A stretch of 64,000 nucleotides of DNA, taken from contig NZ_JAPEPB010000001.1 in NCBI RefSeq assembly GCF_026340565.1, positions 7,414,001-7,478,000 on the forward strand, in the 5' to 3' direction. The DNA comes from Kitasatospora sp. NBC_01287 (GTDB lineage: Bacteria; Actinomycetota; Actinomycetes; Streptomycetales; Streptomycetaceae). A program made the translations under genes and the position numbers. Under the pieces are notes generated by a model. That model worked only from the letters and a program-made list of their open reading frames with translations, did no database searches and was not told the origin of the DNA. Shown one piece after another: positions 1-8,001 of this stretch. Each line of letters starts with the position of its first letter. Positions within the stretch are counted from its first letter, which is position 1.

Positions 1-181
1 CGACCGCACGCAGGCCGCCAGCACCTTCGGCACCATCCAGAACCAGCTGGCCACCGAGGTCCCGATGCTGCCGCTGTTCCAGAGCAAGTCGCTCTACGTG
101 GCGCACGAGGACATCACCGGCATGGAGGCGACCGTGGACTCCACCGGGATCTTCCGGTTCGCCGACATCGGCCGCAGCTGA
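1..181 (+). CDS. Peptide/nickel-type ABC transporter substrate-binding protein, C-terminal fragment
   Basis: Only the last 59 codons (reading from base 2) are in the window, ending in TGA at 179-181. The fragment reads as the closing lobe of a family 5 extracellular solute-binding protein: a helix rich in Gln/Thr, then VPMLPLFQSK, then a hydrophobic strand ending in FADIGRS. Family members bind oligopeptides outside the membrane and deliver them to a DppBC-type permease. No permease gene follows, because the next gene is convergent, so the partners must lie upstream of the window. The family call rests on C-terminal similarity only. Confidence 0.6.
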   Translation, partial: DRTQAASTFGTIQNQLATEVPMLPLFQSKSLYVAHEDITGMEATVDSTGIFRFADIGRS

Positions 182-236
182 CCCGTCGTCAGTAGCTGAC
201 CTGTCGTCAGCGCCGGCCCGGCGCGCCGCCGGCACC

Positions 237-284
237 CGACGGGCCGTGCGACCAGCGGAGTTCCGCCGGTCGCACGGCCCGTCG
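237..284. terminator. Bidirectional hairpin terminator between convergent genes
   Basis: A perfect 17-bp inverted repeat (237-253 and 268-284, loop 14 nt) lies between the convergent solute-binding protein and response regulator genes. There is no T tract, as is usual for actinomycete terminators. It could serve both strands. Confidence 0.75.
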
Positions 285-327
285 TCGGTCGGTGGCGGTG
301 GGCGGCGGTTCCGCGCCGCCGCGCTGC

Positions 328-999
328 CTACAGGGCCCCCGGCCGCACCAGCCCGCTCTCGTAGGCGAAGACGGCGGCCTGCACCCGGTCGCGCAGGCCC
401 AGCTTGGTCAGCACATGGCCCACGTGCGTCTTCACCGTGGTCTCGCTGACGAACAGCTCGGCCGCGATCTCCGCGTTCGACAGGCCCTTGGCCACCAGGC
501 GCAGCACCTCCATCTCCCGCTCGGTCAGCGTGGTCAGCGCCGGTGAGGGCGCCTCCTCGCCGGAGGGCAGCCGGGTGGCGTACATGTCGAGCAGGCGGCG
601 GGTGATCGAGGGCGCCAGCATCGCGGCCCCGTCGGCCACCACCCGGATCGCCTGCACCAGCTCCTCGGCCGGCACGTCCTTGAGCAGGAACCCGCTGGCC
701 CCGGCCCGCAGCGCCTCCACCACGTACTCGTCCAGGTCGAAGGTGGTCAGCACCAGGACCTTCGCCGGGCCGTCCCGCCCGGGGCCGACGATCCGCCTGG
801 TCGCCTCCACCCCGTCCATCCGGGGCATCCGGATGTCCATCAGCACCACATCGGGCTGCAGCGCCCGGACCTGCTCCAGCGCCTGCTGACCGTCCCCGGC
901 CTCGCCGACCACCACCAGATCGGCCTCGGCCTCCAGAATCATCCGGAAGCCGGTACGCAGCAGTGGCTGGTCGTCGACCAGCAGCACTCGGATCGCCAC
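328..999 (-). CDS. LuxR/NarL-family response regulator
   Basis: This 223-aa DNA-binding response regulator has an N-terminal receiver domain (about residues 3-120) with the acidic pair DD at 9-10, the phosphoacceptor Asp55 in VVLMDIRMP, and the conserved Lys in FLLKDVP. A C-terminal LuxR helix-turn-helix (about 155-215) contains LTEREMEVLRLVAKGLSN. The GTG start at 997-999 overlaps the TAG stop of the upstream nuclease gene by one base, so the two are translationally coupled. No histidine kinase gene is adjacent, so the cognate kinase is unknown. The target genes cannot be inferred. Confidence 0.9.
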   Translation of the reverse strand: MAIRVLLVDDQPLLRTGFRMILEAEADLVVVGEAGDGQQALEQVRALQPDVVLMDIRMPRMDGVEATRRIVGPGRDGPAKVLVLTTFDLDEYVVEALRAGASGFLLKDVPAEELVQAIRVVADGAAMLAPSITRRLLDMYATRLPSGEEAPSPALTTLTEREMEVLRLVAKGLSNAEIAAELFVSETTVKTHVGHVLTKLGLRDRVQAAVFAYESGLVRPGAL

Positions 1000-2045
1000 T
1001 AGGACTCCTTGCTCGTCGTGCTCGTCGTGCTCGTCAGGGTCTCTTGGCCCGCGGTCCCATCCGGCGGGCTCTGCTGCGCCGCGCTGTCCCGCGGGGCGCT
1101 CGTCTGGTGGGGCAGCACGGTGACCGGCAGCGGATAGGGCGGGGGAGTCCCGCCGAACTCCGGGCAGCTCGCCTGATGATCGCACCAGCCGCAGAGCCGG
1201 TTGCGCGTGGCCGGGAACTCCCCGCTGGCCACCGCGCGCCCGATCGTCTCCCAGAGCGCCAGCAGCTTGCGCTCCACCGCGCGCAGGTCGGCCTCGTCCG
1301 GGTCGTAGCTGACCACGTCCCCGCCGCCGCCCAGGTAGACCAGCTGCAGCCGCTTGGGGAGCACGCCCTTCCAGCGCCACACCACCAGGGCGTAGAACTT
1401 CATCTGGAACATCGCCTTGCCCTCGAAGTCCCGCGAGGGCGCTCGCCCGGTCTTGTAGTCCACCAGCCGCACCTCGCCGGTGGGCGCCACGTCGACCCGG
1501 TCGATGTAGCCGCGCAGCTTCAGGCCCGAGTCGAGCACGGTCTCCACGTACAGCTCGCGCTCCACCGGCTCCAGCCGGGTCGGGTCCTCCAGCCGGAACC
1601 ACTGGGCCAGCAGCTTCTCGGCGTCCGCCAGCCAGCGGGCCAGCTGCTCACCGGCTTCGCCGACAGCACTGCCGGGATCGACAACACCGACAGCACTGCC
1701 AGCGCTGCCAGCACTGCCGGCGCCGACAGCACTGCCGGCAGCGCCGGCCGGTGCCTGCGGGAACAGCTCCGCCAGCTCGGGGCGCTCGCCCAGCAGCCGC
1801 TCCCACTGCGGGCGCAGCAGCGCCAGGGCCCGCTCCGGGGTCCGCTCGGCAGCCGGGTGGTCGAAGAGCCGCTCCAGCACCGCGTGCACCAGGGTGCCGC
1901 GGGTGGCCGCCGGGCTGGGCGGCTCGGGCAGCTTGTCGATCACCCGCAGCCGGTAGAGCAGCGGGCAGGTCAGGAAGTCCCCGGCGCGCGAGGGCGAGAG
2001 CCCGCTCGGCGGCACCGCCTCACGGACGGTCTCGGTCTGCTGCAT
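999..2045 (-). CDS. RecB-family PD-(D/E)XK nuclease with probable Fe-S cluster
   Basis: This 348-aa protein of the RecB/AddB nuclease family has the signature order of that fold: RGTLVHAVLE (His motif, about residues 49-58), GYIDRVDV (Asp), then LVDYKTGRAP (the D...E/DXK catalytic strand). One Cys near the N-terminus (FLTCPLLYRL) and three near the C-terminus (CGWCDHQASC) match the iron-sulfur staple of AddB and Cas4 nucleases. A Gly/Ser/Ala-Val linker at about 103-130 is encoded by imperfect 9-bp repeats (about 1670-1750) and looks like a repeat expansion. The gene sits beside the site-2 protease and trmI, as its relative Rv2119 does near the mycobacterial proteasome locus. A role in DNA repair is inferred. 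Confidence 0.85.
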   Translation of the reverse strand: MQQTETVREAVPPSGLSPSRAGDFLTCPLLYRLRVIDKLPEPPSPAATRGTLVHAVLERLFDHPAAERTPERALALLRPQWERLLGERPELAELFPQAPAGAAGSAVGAGSAGSAGSAVGVVDPGSAVGEAGEQLARWLADAEKLLAQWFRLEDPTRLEPVERELYVETVLDSGLKLRGYIDRVDVAPTGEVRLVDYKTGRAPSRDFEGKAMFQMKFYALVVWRWKGVLPKRLQLVYLGGGGDVVSYDPDEADLRAVERKLLALWETIGRAVASGEFPATRNRLCGWCDHQASCPEFGGTPPPYPLPVTVLPHQTSAPRDSAAQQSPPDGTAGQETLTSTTSTTSKES

Positions 2046-2227
2046 ACCCAGACCCTATGGGGTCCGGCTGTCATCCGACTGTCAGACCACTCACAGCCCG
2101 CAACTTGGGTAGAACGTAGACAAGGAGGGGCACGCACGCCGCCGGGGTCCGAGATCACGTAGCGTGGGCAGCCCCCCGCCCGCCTGGGACGGGGCCGAGG
2201 CGGGGACGACGACCTGAAGGGGTCACG

Positions 2228-3445
2228 GTGAGCGACACCACGGGGCAGCAGACCTCCCAGCAGCCACCGCAGCGCGGCACCCGCGGCACTCGCGGCAAGG
2301 AGCCGGAGCGGCCCGGCGGCGGCATCCTGATGGGCCGTCCGTTCGGCGTGCCGATCTACGTGGGCCCGTCCTGGTTCCTCATCGCCGCGCTGATCACCTG
2401 GCTCTTCGGCAACCAGCTCGCCGACGTGCTGCCCCAGCTCGGCTTCACCCGCTACCTGGTCGCGCTCTCCTTCGCCATCGCCTTCTACGCCTCCGTCCTG
2501 GTCCACGAGCTCGCCCACACCCTGGTCGCGCTGCGTTACCGGCTCGGGGTGCGTCGGATCCAGCTGCAGTTCTTCGGCGGCGTCTCCGAGATCGAGAAGG
2601 AGGCCGAGACCCCCGGCCGGGAGTTCTGGCTGGCCTTCGTCGGCCCGCTGCTCTCGCTGGTGCTCGGCGGCATCTGCTGGCTCTTCCTCAACCTGGTCGA
2701 GCTGGCGACCGTGCCCGGCGTGCTGCTGGCCGGGCTGATGGTGTCCAACCTGATCGTCGCCGTCTTCAACCTGCTGCCCGGCCTGCCGCTGGACGGCGGC
2801 CGGATGCTGCGCGCGGTGGTCTGGGCCGTGACCGGGCGCCCGATGACCGGCACCATCGCCGCCGCCTGGTCGGGGCGGGCGCTCGCGCTGCTGGTGCTCT
2901 TCGGCCTGCCCGCGCTCAGTTCGGCGCAGGCCGGCGCCCACCGGAGCGGCAGTGAGGCGCTGCTCGACTCGGTGCTGGCCGCGGTGCTCGCCGTGGTGAT
3001 CTGGAACGGCGCGGGCGCCGCGCTGCGCAACGCCCGGCTCAAGGCGGCACTGCCCGGCCTCGCCGTGCGGGGCCTGACCCGCCGGGCCGTCTCGGTCACC
3101 GCGGACACCCCGCTGGCCGAGGCGCTGCGCCGGGCCCGCGAGGCGCAGGCGGGCGCCGTGGTGGTGATCGACGGGAGCGGCGAGGCGATCGCGCTGGTCA
3201 AGGAGGCCGCGGTGCTCCAGGTCCCCGAGCACCGCCGCCCCTGGGTGGCCGCCGGGGCGCTGGCCCGCTCGCTGGAGCCGGGGCTGCGGATCTCGGCCGA
3301 CCTGGACGGTGAGGAACTGCTGACCGCGCTGCGCACCACCCCCGCCAGCGAGTACCTGGTGCTGGAAGCGGACGGCCGTCCCTTCGGCGTGCTCGCGGTC
3401 TCCGACGTCGAGCGGCGGTTGAGCGCGGCGCTGACCGGGCGCTGA
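2228..3445 (+). CDS. M50 site-2 protease family zinc metalloprotease with C-terminal CBS-like region
   Basis: This 405-aa polytopic intramembrane protease carries the zinc motif HELAH at residues 93-97 within a membrane helix and the second motif NLLPGLPLDGG at about 183, whose Asp is the third zinc ligand. About six hydrophobic segments lie between residues 45 and 265. The cytosolic C-terminus (about 280-400) resembles a CBS pair, as in the Rip3/SpoIVFB-type subgroup. Such proteases cleave membrane-bound anti-sigma factors or precursors; the substrate here is unknown. GTG start with GAAGGGG upstream. The gene is divergent from the nuclease gene. Its last 16 bases are the first copy of an 11-bp tandem repeat. 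Confidence 0.92.
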   Translation: MSDTTGQQTSQQPPQRGTRGTRGKEPERPGGGILMGRPFGVPIYVGPSWFLIAALITWLFGNQLADVLPQLGFTRYLVALSFAIAFYASVLVHELAHTLVALRYRLGVRRIQLQFFGGVSEIEKEAETPGREFWLAFVGPLLSLVLGGICWLFLNLVELATVPGVLLAGLMVSNLIVAVFNLLPGLPLDGGRMLRAVVWAVTGRPMTGTIAAAWSGRALALLVLFGLPALSSAQAGAHRSGSEALLDSVLAAVLAVVIWNGAGAALRNARLKAALPGLAVRGLTRRAVSVTADTPLAEALRRAREAQAGAVVVIDGSGEAIALVKEAAVLQVPEHRRPWVAAGALARSLEPGLRISADLDGEELLTALRTTPASEYLVLEADGRPFGVLAVSDVERRLSAALTGR

Positions 3446-3484
3446 CCGGGCGCTGACCGGACGCCGGCCGGGCGCTGACCGGGC
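3430..3484 (+). repeat. 11-bp tandem repeat spanning the site-2 protease stop codon
   Basis: Five copies of GCTGACCGGGC (two imperfect) begin inside the last codons of the protease gene and continue into the spacer. The first two copies and the last two share the TGA, so stop codons are repeated every 11 bp in shifting frames. It is the first of several such stop-spanning repeats in this window. Confidence 0.9.
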
Positions 3485-3524
3485 GCCGATCATCGGGCGG
3501 CGTCGAGCGGTGTGCCGGTCGGGA

Positions 3525-3538
3525 TAGGATTGTCCGCA
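3525..3538 (+). promoter_or_regulatory. Probable promoter of a leaderless trmI transcript
   Basis: TAGGAT at 3525-3530 is a good actinomycete -10 hexamer. The ATG of trmI lies 7 nt downstream, where transcription should begin, and no Shine-Dalgarno sequence precedes it. The -35 region is weak. A leaderless mRNA is inferred from spacing only. Confidence 0.55.
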
Positions 3539-4494
3539 TGTCCGAACCGACCGGAGCCACCCGCAGGCGGGGGCCATTCACGGTCGGGGACCAGGTTCAG
3601 CTGACCGACCCCAAGGGCCGTCACTACACGTTCACGCTCGAGGCTGGGAAGAACTTCCACACCCACAAGGGCGCGTTCCCGCACGACGAGCTGATCGGCG
3701 CCCCCGAGGGCACCGTCGTTCGCACCACCGGGAACGTCCCCTATCTCGCGCTGCGCCCCCTGCTCCCCGACTACGTCCTGTCCATGCCCCGCGGCGCCGC
3801 CGTGATCTACCCCAAGGACGCGGGGCAGATCCTGGCGATGGCCGACATCTTCGCCGGCGCCCGCGTGGTCGAGGCCGGCGTCGGCTCCGGCGCGCTCAGC
3901 ACCTACCTGCTGCGCGCGGTGGGCGACACCGGGCTGCTGGCCTCCTACGAGCGCCGCCAGGACTTCGCGGACATCGCCCGCAGCAACGTCGAGCGCTACT
4001 TCGGCGGACCGCACCCGGCCTGGAAGCTCACCGTCGGCGACCTCCAGGACAACCTGGTGGAGAACGAGGTCGACCGGATCATCCTGGACATGCTGGCGCC
4101 CTGGGAGTGCCTGGACGTCGCCGCCAAGGCGCTCGTCCCCGGCGGCCTGCTCTGCTGCTACGTGGCCACCACCACCCAGCTCTCGCGCACCGTCGAGGCG
4201 CTGCGCGAGCACGGCAACTTCACCGAGCCGCAGTCCTGGGAGAGCATGGTCCGCACCTGGCACGTGGAGGGCCTCGCGGTCCGCCCGGACCACCGGATGA
4301 TCGGGCACACCGGCTTCCTGCTCACCTCCCGCCGCCTGGCCGACGGCGTCGAGCCGCCGCTGCGCCGCCGCCGCCCCGCCAAGGGCGCCTACGGCGAGGA
4401 GTACGACAACGGGTCCGCCGAGCCGAGCCTGGCCGATCGCGCCGCCGCCAGGGCCGCCGCCAAGGAGGCCACCCCGGTCATCGACCAGGACTGA
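3538..4494 (+). CDS. trmI: tRNA (adenine-58-N1)-methyltransferase TrmI
   Basis: The 318-aa SAM-dependent enzyme methylates A58 in the T-loop of tRNA and usually works as a tetramer in the cytosol. The N-terminal beta domain (about 1-85, starting FTVGDQVQLTD) is followed by a Rossmann fold with the SAM-binding VVEAGVGSGALS at about 110 and the catalytic-region motif ILDMLAPWE at about 181. Length and motif order match the characterised Mycobacterium tuberculosis homologue Rv2118c, which also lies next to the proteasome locus. The C-terminal tail (about 285-318) is basic then Ala-rich and disordered-looking. The ATG start follows a -10 element directly. Its 3' end is built from a 10-bp tandem repeat. 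Confidence 0.95.
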   Translation: MSEPTGATRRRGPFTVGDQVQLTDPKGRHYTFTLEAGKNFHTHKGAFPHDELIGAPEGTVVRTTGNVPYLALRPLLPDYVLSMPRGAAVIYPKDAGQILAMADIFAGARVVEAGVGSGALSTYLLRAVGDTGLLASYERRQDFADIARSNVERYFGGPHPAWKLTVGDLQDNLVENEVDRIILDMLAPWECLDVAAKALVPGGLLCCYVATTTQLSRTVEALREHGNFTEPQSWESMVRTWHVEGLAVRPDHRMIGHTGFLLTSRRLADGVEPPLRRRRPAKGAYGEEYDNGSAEPSLADRAAARAAAKEATPVIDQD

Positions 4495-4530
4495 CCAGGA
4501 CTGACCAGGACTGACCAGGACTGACCGGGT
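4481..4530 (+). repeat. 10-bp tandem repeat spanning the trmI stop codon
   Basis: Five copies of CTGACCAGGA (first and last diverged) cover the final codons of trmI, its TGA at 4492-4494, and 36 bp of spacer. The stop triplet recurs every 10 bp. Confidence 0.92.
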
Positions 4531-4550
4531 CCGACCCACGCACCGACCGC

Positions 4551-4589
4551 CACCGGGGCGGCGCTCCTTCAGGGGGCGCCGCCCCGGTG
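4551..4589 (+). terminator. Hairpin terminator after trmI
   Basis: A 14-bp perfect GC-rich stem (4551-4564 and 4576-4589, 11-nt loop) lies about 60 bp after trmI. Confidence 0.7.
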
Positions 4590-4700
4590 CGTTCCCGGCG
4601 CGTTCGGCTTTTCCCGGTACCGCCCCGGTGGCCGCCGCACGCCGCCCATGTGCGACGATGCTGCGCGTACACGTACACCCCGGCCGGTGGAGGGGACCTC

Positions 4701-5372
4701 TTGGCGGACGCAGCGGACGCGGCACTCGAACCGACGCGCACGGCCCCGGCGGCCACGCCCGTCCCGCCGCCCGGGCCCGCCGCGGCCCCTGCGGCGGCCG
4801 CCCGCTCGGGCCCCTGGCGATGGGGCGCGGTGGCCGCCGCCTGCGCCGCGCTGGTGGCCGGCACCCTGGCCGCCGCCCCGGGCGTCGCGCCGCACCCGGC
4901 CGCCGCGCCGGCCACGGCACCGACCGGCGCCGGCACCCCGCACGCGCTGCCCGCCGCCCAGGCCCCCGACCCGGCCCAGGCGCAGCTGCCGCTGGACTGC
5001 GGGCCGATGCCCACCACCGTCTCGGTCAGCTTCGCCGCCGACCTGGGCGACGGCACCCCGGCCACCGTGGTCGCGGCGCACTGCCAGGCCGGCAGCGGCA
5101 CCGCCCCCGACGGCCTCTTCGTCCTCGGCCCGGGGCAGGACGGCCACCCGGCGCTCCGCGCCACCCTGCTGCGCTGGCAGGAGGGCTTCACCGTGACCCG
5201 CCTCGCGCTGCGCTCCGACGGCACCATCACGGCCACCGCCCAGGGCTACTCCACCGTCGACGTGCCGCGCTGCTGCCCCGACCTCAACGTCCAGCTCGAC
5301 TGGACCAGGACGCCCGGAGCGGGCGAGGACTACCGCCGCACCGAGCACAGCGCCCCGACCTCGACGACCTGA
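4701..5372 (+). CDS. Small secreted or membrane-anchored protein of unknown function
   Basis: About 223 aa. A Pro/Ala-rich N-terminus (1-33) precedes one hydrophobic segment, WGAVAAACAALVAGTLAAA (about residues 37-56), which would act as a signal anchor. A Pro/Ala linker and an external domain follow. The exported part contains a Cys before GPMPTTVSVSFAADLGDG, a second Cys in AAHCQAGSG and a CC pair near the C-terminus, which suggests disulfides. The TTG start at 4701 was chosen because GGAGGGGAC lies 2-10 bases upstream; the in-frame ATG at 4587 has no such site and lies in the terminator. No known domain is recognised. Confidence 0.65.
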   Translation: MADAADAALEPTRTAPAATPVPPPGPAAAPAAAARSGPWRWGAVAAACAALVAGTLAAAPGVAPHPAAAPATAPTGAGTPHALPAAQAPDPAQAQLPLDCGPMPTTVSVSFAADLGDGTPATVVAAHCQAGSGTAPDGLFVLGPGQDGHPALRATLLRWQEGFTVTRLALRSDGTITATAQGYSTVDVPRCCPDLNVQLDWTRTPGAGEDYRRTEHSAPTSTT

Positions 5373-5529
5373 GCTCCCGGCGACCCGGGGCCCTCGACGA
5401 CCTGAGCTCCCGGCAGCCTGTGCCCTCGACGACCTGAGCCCCCGGCAGCCTGTGCCCCCGGCGGTCTGAGCCCTCGACGACCCGGGCCCGGCACCCCTCG
5501 ATGACCTGAGCCCCCGGTGACCTGACCGC
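5359..5529 (+). repeat. About 32-bp degenerate tandem repeat after the secreted-protein gene
   Basis: Roughly five imperfect copies of a unit containing CCTCGACGACCTGAGC start in the last codons of the preceding gene (CTCGACGACC then TGA) and run towards the convergent ferredoxin gene. Most copies retain the TGA. This repeat fills the whole spacer; nothing else is seen in it. Confidence 0.8.
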
Positions 5530-5591
5530 GGGTCAGGGCCGGGGGCGGCGGCGCCCGAGCTGACGGGGCACCAGGGTGCGGGCGGCGCGGC

Positions 5592-5894
5592 TCAGTCCGC
5601 GTCCGGCCCGTAGACCTCGACCCGGTCGGCCGTGCGGCGCACGTGGATGCAGTCGCCCGGGCAGTCCTTCGCCGAGTCGACCACGTCCTGAAGCAGGGTC
5701 AGCGGCACCGGCGTGGTCGCGCCCGGCTGCTGGAGCAACTCGTCGCCCTCGCCCTTCACATAGGCCAGACCGTCGATGTCCAGCTCGAAGACCTCCGGCG
5801 CGTACTGGACGCAGATCCCGTCCCCGGTGCACAGGTCCTGATCGATCCACACCTCGAGCGGCTCGGCGCCGCCCGCCTCACTGGTCACTGACAT
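5592..5894 (-). CDS. Small ferredoxin (3Fe-4S or 4Fe-4S type)
   Basis: A 100-aa acidic protein. Cys residues lie in LCTGDGICVQYAPEVF near the N-terminus and in KDCPGDCIHV near the C-terminus, the layout of single-cluster actinobacterial ferredoxins. These pass electrons to P450s and oxidoreductases. The ATG at 5892-5894 has AGGAG just upstream; an in-frame GTG at 5918 lacks one. It is divergent from arc across about 220 bp. A ferredoxin gene in this place next to the proteasomal ATPase is known in other streptomycetes, and its partner there is not established. The P450 at 58.7 kb is too far away to infer pairing. Confidence 0.88.
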   Translation of the reverse strand: MSVTSEAGGAEPLEVWIDQDLCTGDGICVQYAPEVFELDIDGLAYVKGEGDELLQQPGATTPVPLTLLQDVVDSAKDCPGDCIHVRRTADRVEVYGPDAD

Positions 5895-6045
5895 CGGCTC
5901 CTGCCCAGAAACGGTCACGATCGGGTATTGACTCGCTCGACCCTACCTCCCGCCGCTTTCCGAGCGTGTGCGGTGGGTATCTCCTTGCCGAGGGGAAGCA
6001 CACACGGGTGAAGATCGGACACACCCCTTCCGTCTTTCTTGATCT

Positions 6046-6078
6046 AGGGGTTTACACGACCCCTGGTACAGGTAGGGT
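6046..6078 (+). promoter_or_regulatory. arc promoter with overlapping inverted repeat
   Basis: TTTACA (6051-6056), a 16-nt spacer and TAGGGT (6073-6078) form a plausible promoter for arc. A 6-bp inverted repeat AGGGGT-n7-ACCCCT (6046-6051 and 6059-6064) overlaps the -35 element, where a repressor could bind. Confidence 0.5.
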
Positions 6079-6114
6079 CTGGAAGCATCCCGCTCCCCGG
6101 AGGAGGTGAGGACC

Positions 6115-7881
6115 GTGGCAGCCCACGAAGACGACTACAACCGCAGTGCCGGCAAGCCCGCCCGTGGTTCCGACGAGGCCGCACAGGTCTCGTACCTGGA
6201 GCAGGAGATCGCCGTGCTGCGTCGCAAGCTGGCCGACTCCCCGCGCTCGTCGAGAGTTCTCGAGGACCGGATCGTCGAGCTCCAGACCAACCTGGCCGGA
6301 GTGAGCGCTCAGAACGAGCGGCTCGCTTCCACCCTGCGCGAGGCCCGCGACCAGATCGTGGCCCTCAAGGAGGAAGTGGACCGGCTGGCCCAGCCCCCCG
6401 CCGGATTCGGCATCTTCCTCAGTCAGAACGAGGACGGCACCGCCGACATCTTCACCGGCGGCCGCAAGCTGCGCGTGAACGTGAGCCCCACCATCGACCT
6501 GGAGGAGCTGCGCCGCGGTCAGGAGGTCCTGCTCAACGAGGCTCTCAACATCGTGGACGCCTTCGCCTTCGAGTCGATCGGCGACCTGGTCACCCTCAAG
6601 GAGGTGCTGGAGGACGGCGAACGCGCGCTCGTCGTCGGGCACACCGACGAGGAGCGGGTGGTGCGGCTGGCCGAGCCGCTGCGCGAGGTCACGCTGCGCC
6701 CCGGCGACGCACTGCTGCTGGAGCCGCGCTCCGGCTACGTGTACGAGGTGGTGCCCAAGTCCGAGGTCGAGGAGCTGGTCCTCGAAGAGGTCCCGGACAT
6801 CGACTACCGCCAGATCGGCGGCCTGAGCAACCAGATCGAGCAGATCCGCGACGCGGTCGAGCTGCCGTACCTGCACGCCGACCTCTTCAAGGAGTACGAG
6901 CTGCGCCCGCCCAAGGGCGTGCTGCTCTACGGCCCGCCCGGCTGCGGCAAGACGCTGATCGCCAAGGCGGTGGCCAACTCGCTGGCCAAGAAGGTGGCGG
7001 AGGTCACCGGCCGCCCGCAGGGCAAGAGCTACTTCCTCAACATCAAGGGCCCCGAACTGCTCAACAAGTACGTCGGTGAGACCGAGCGGCAGATCCGCCT
7101 GGTCTTCCAGCGGGCCCGGGAGAAGGCGAGCGAGGGCACGCCCGTCATCGTCTTCTTCGACGAGATGGAGTCGCTCTTCCGCACCCGCGGTTCCGGCGTC
7201 AGCTCGGACGTGGAGAACACCATCGTCCCCCAGCTGCTCGCCGAGATCGACGGCGTGGAGGGCCTGGAGAACGTCATCGTGATCGGCGCCTCCAACCGCG
7301 AGGACATGATCGACCCGGCGATCCTGCGCCCGGGCCGGCTCGACGTCAAGATCAAGATCGAGCGTCCGGACGCCGAGGCGGCCAAGGACATCTTCTCCAA
7401 GTACCTGAAGAGCTCGCTCCCCTTCCACCCCGACGACCTCAAGGAGCACGACGGCTCGGTGGACACCACCGTGGTCGCCATGATCCAGGCGGTGGTCGAG
7501 CGGATGTACACCGAGACCGAGGAGAACCGCTTCCTGGAGGTCACCTACGCCAACGGTGACAAGGAGGTCCTGTACTTCAAGGACTTCAACTCCGGTGCCA
7601 TGATCCAGAACATCGTGGACCGGGCCAAGAAGATGGCGATCAAGGACTTCCTCGACCACGGCCAGCGCGGCCTGCGCGTCTCCCACCTGCTCGCCGCCTG
7701 CGTGGACGAGTTCAAGGAGAACGAGGACCTGCCCAACACCACCAACCCGGACGACTGGGCCCGGATCTCGGGCAAGAAGGGCGAGCGGATCGTCTTCATC
7801 CGCACCCTGGTCACCGGCAAGCAGGGCGCCGAGTCCGGCCGCTCCATCGACACCGTCGCCAACACCGGGCAGTACCTGTAA
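6115..7881 (+). CDS. arc: Proteasome-activating AAA ATPase ARC/Mpa
   Basis: A 588-aa hexameric ATPase that recognises pupylated proteins, unfolds them and feeds them into the 20S core. An N-terminal coiled coil (about 22-75, YLEQEIAVLRRKLADS) captures Pup. Two OB-fold domains follow, then the AAA module with Walker A GPPGCGKT (about 273), Walker B VIVFFDE (about 344-350) and the second-region PAILRPGRLD. The C-terminus ends GQYL, the tyrosine-bearing tail that docks into the PrcA ring in Mycobacterium. The GTG at 6115 gives VAAHEDD, matching known N-termini, with GGAGG about 8 nt upstream; the GTG at 6106 lies inside that ribosome-binding site. Confidence 0.97.
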   Translation: MAAHEDDYNRSAGKPARGSDEAAQVSYLEQEIAVLRRKLADSPRSSRVLEDRIVELQTNLAGVSAQNERLASTLREARDQIVALKEEVDRLAQPPAGFGIFLSQNEDGTADIFTGGRKLRVNVSPTIDLEELRRGQEVLLNEALNIVDAFAFESIGDLVTLKEVLEDGERALVVGHTDEERVVRLAEPLREVTLRPGDALLLEPRSGYVYEVVPKSEVEELVLEEVPDIDYRQIGGLSNQIEQIRDAVELPYLHADLFKEYELRPPKGVLLYGPPGCGKTLIAKAVANSLAKKVAEVTGRPQGKSYFLNIKGPELLNKYVGETERQIRLVFQRAREKASEGTPVIVFFDEMESLFRTRGSGVSSDVENTIVPQLLAEIDGVEGLENVIVIGASNREDMIDPAILRPGRLDVKIKIERPDAEAAKDIFSKYLKSSLPFHPDDLKEHDGSVDTTVVAMIQAVVERMYTETEENRFLEVTYANGDKEVLYFKDFNSGAMIQNIVDRAKKMAIKDFLDHGQRGLRVSHLLAACVDEFKENEDLPNTTNPDDWARISGKKGERIVFIRTLVTGKQGAESGRSIDTVANTGQYL

Positions 7882-7902
7882 CAGCGCTCTACGCTCGATT
7901 GA

Positions 7903-7936
7903 CGCGGCTGACGGACCTGATGGTCCGTCAGCCGCG
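7903..7936 (+). terminator. Hairpin terminator between arc and dop
   Basis: A perfect 15-bp stem (7903-7917 and 7922-7936) with a 4-nt loop lies 22 bp after arc, so dop is probably transcribed separately or by read-through. Confidence 0.75.
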
Positions 7937-7960
7937 GTGGCACAGCAGGGACGTCGGGTG

Positions 7961-7981
7961 CCCCGCCCGCACGGGGCGGGG
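7961..7981 (+). promoter_or_regulatory. GC hairpin in the dop leader
   Basis: An 8-bp stem CCCCGCCC/GGGCGGGG with a 5-nt loop ends 9 bp before the dop ribosome-binding site AAGGAGGG. It may affect translation or RNA stability. This is structure only; no regulatory evidence is visible. Confidence 0.4.
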
Positions 7982-8001
7982 CGACGGGCAAGGAGGGCCG
8001 C

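Noticed and set aside
4628..5437. A longer alternative frame over the small secreted protein and the repeat after it
   Set aside because: It is Arg/Pro-rich, lacks a signal segment, and its C-terminus is only translated repeat; the TTG-started frame has a ribosome-binding site and a membrane anchor.
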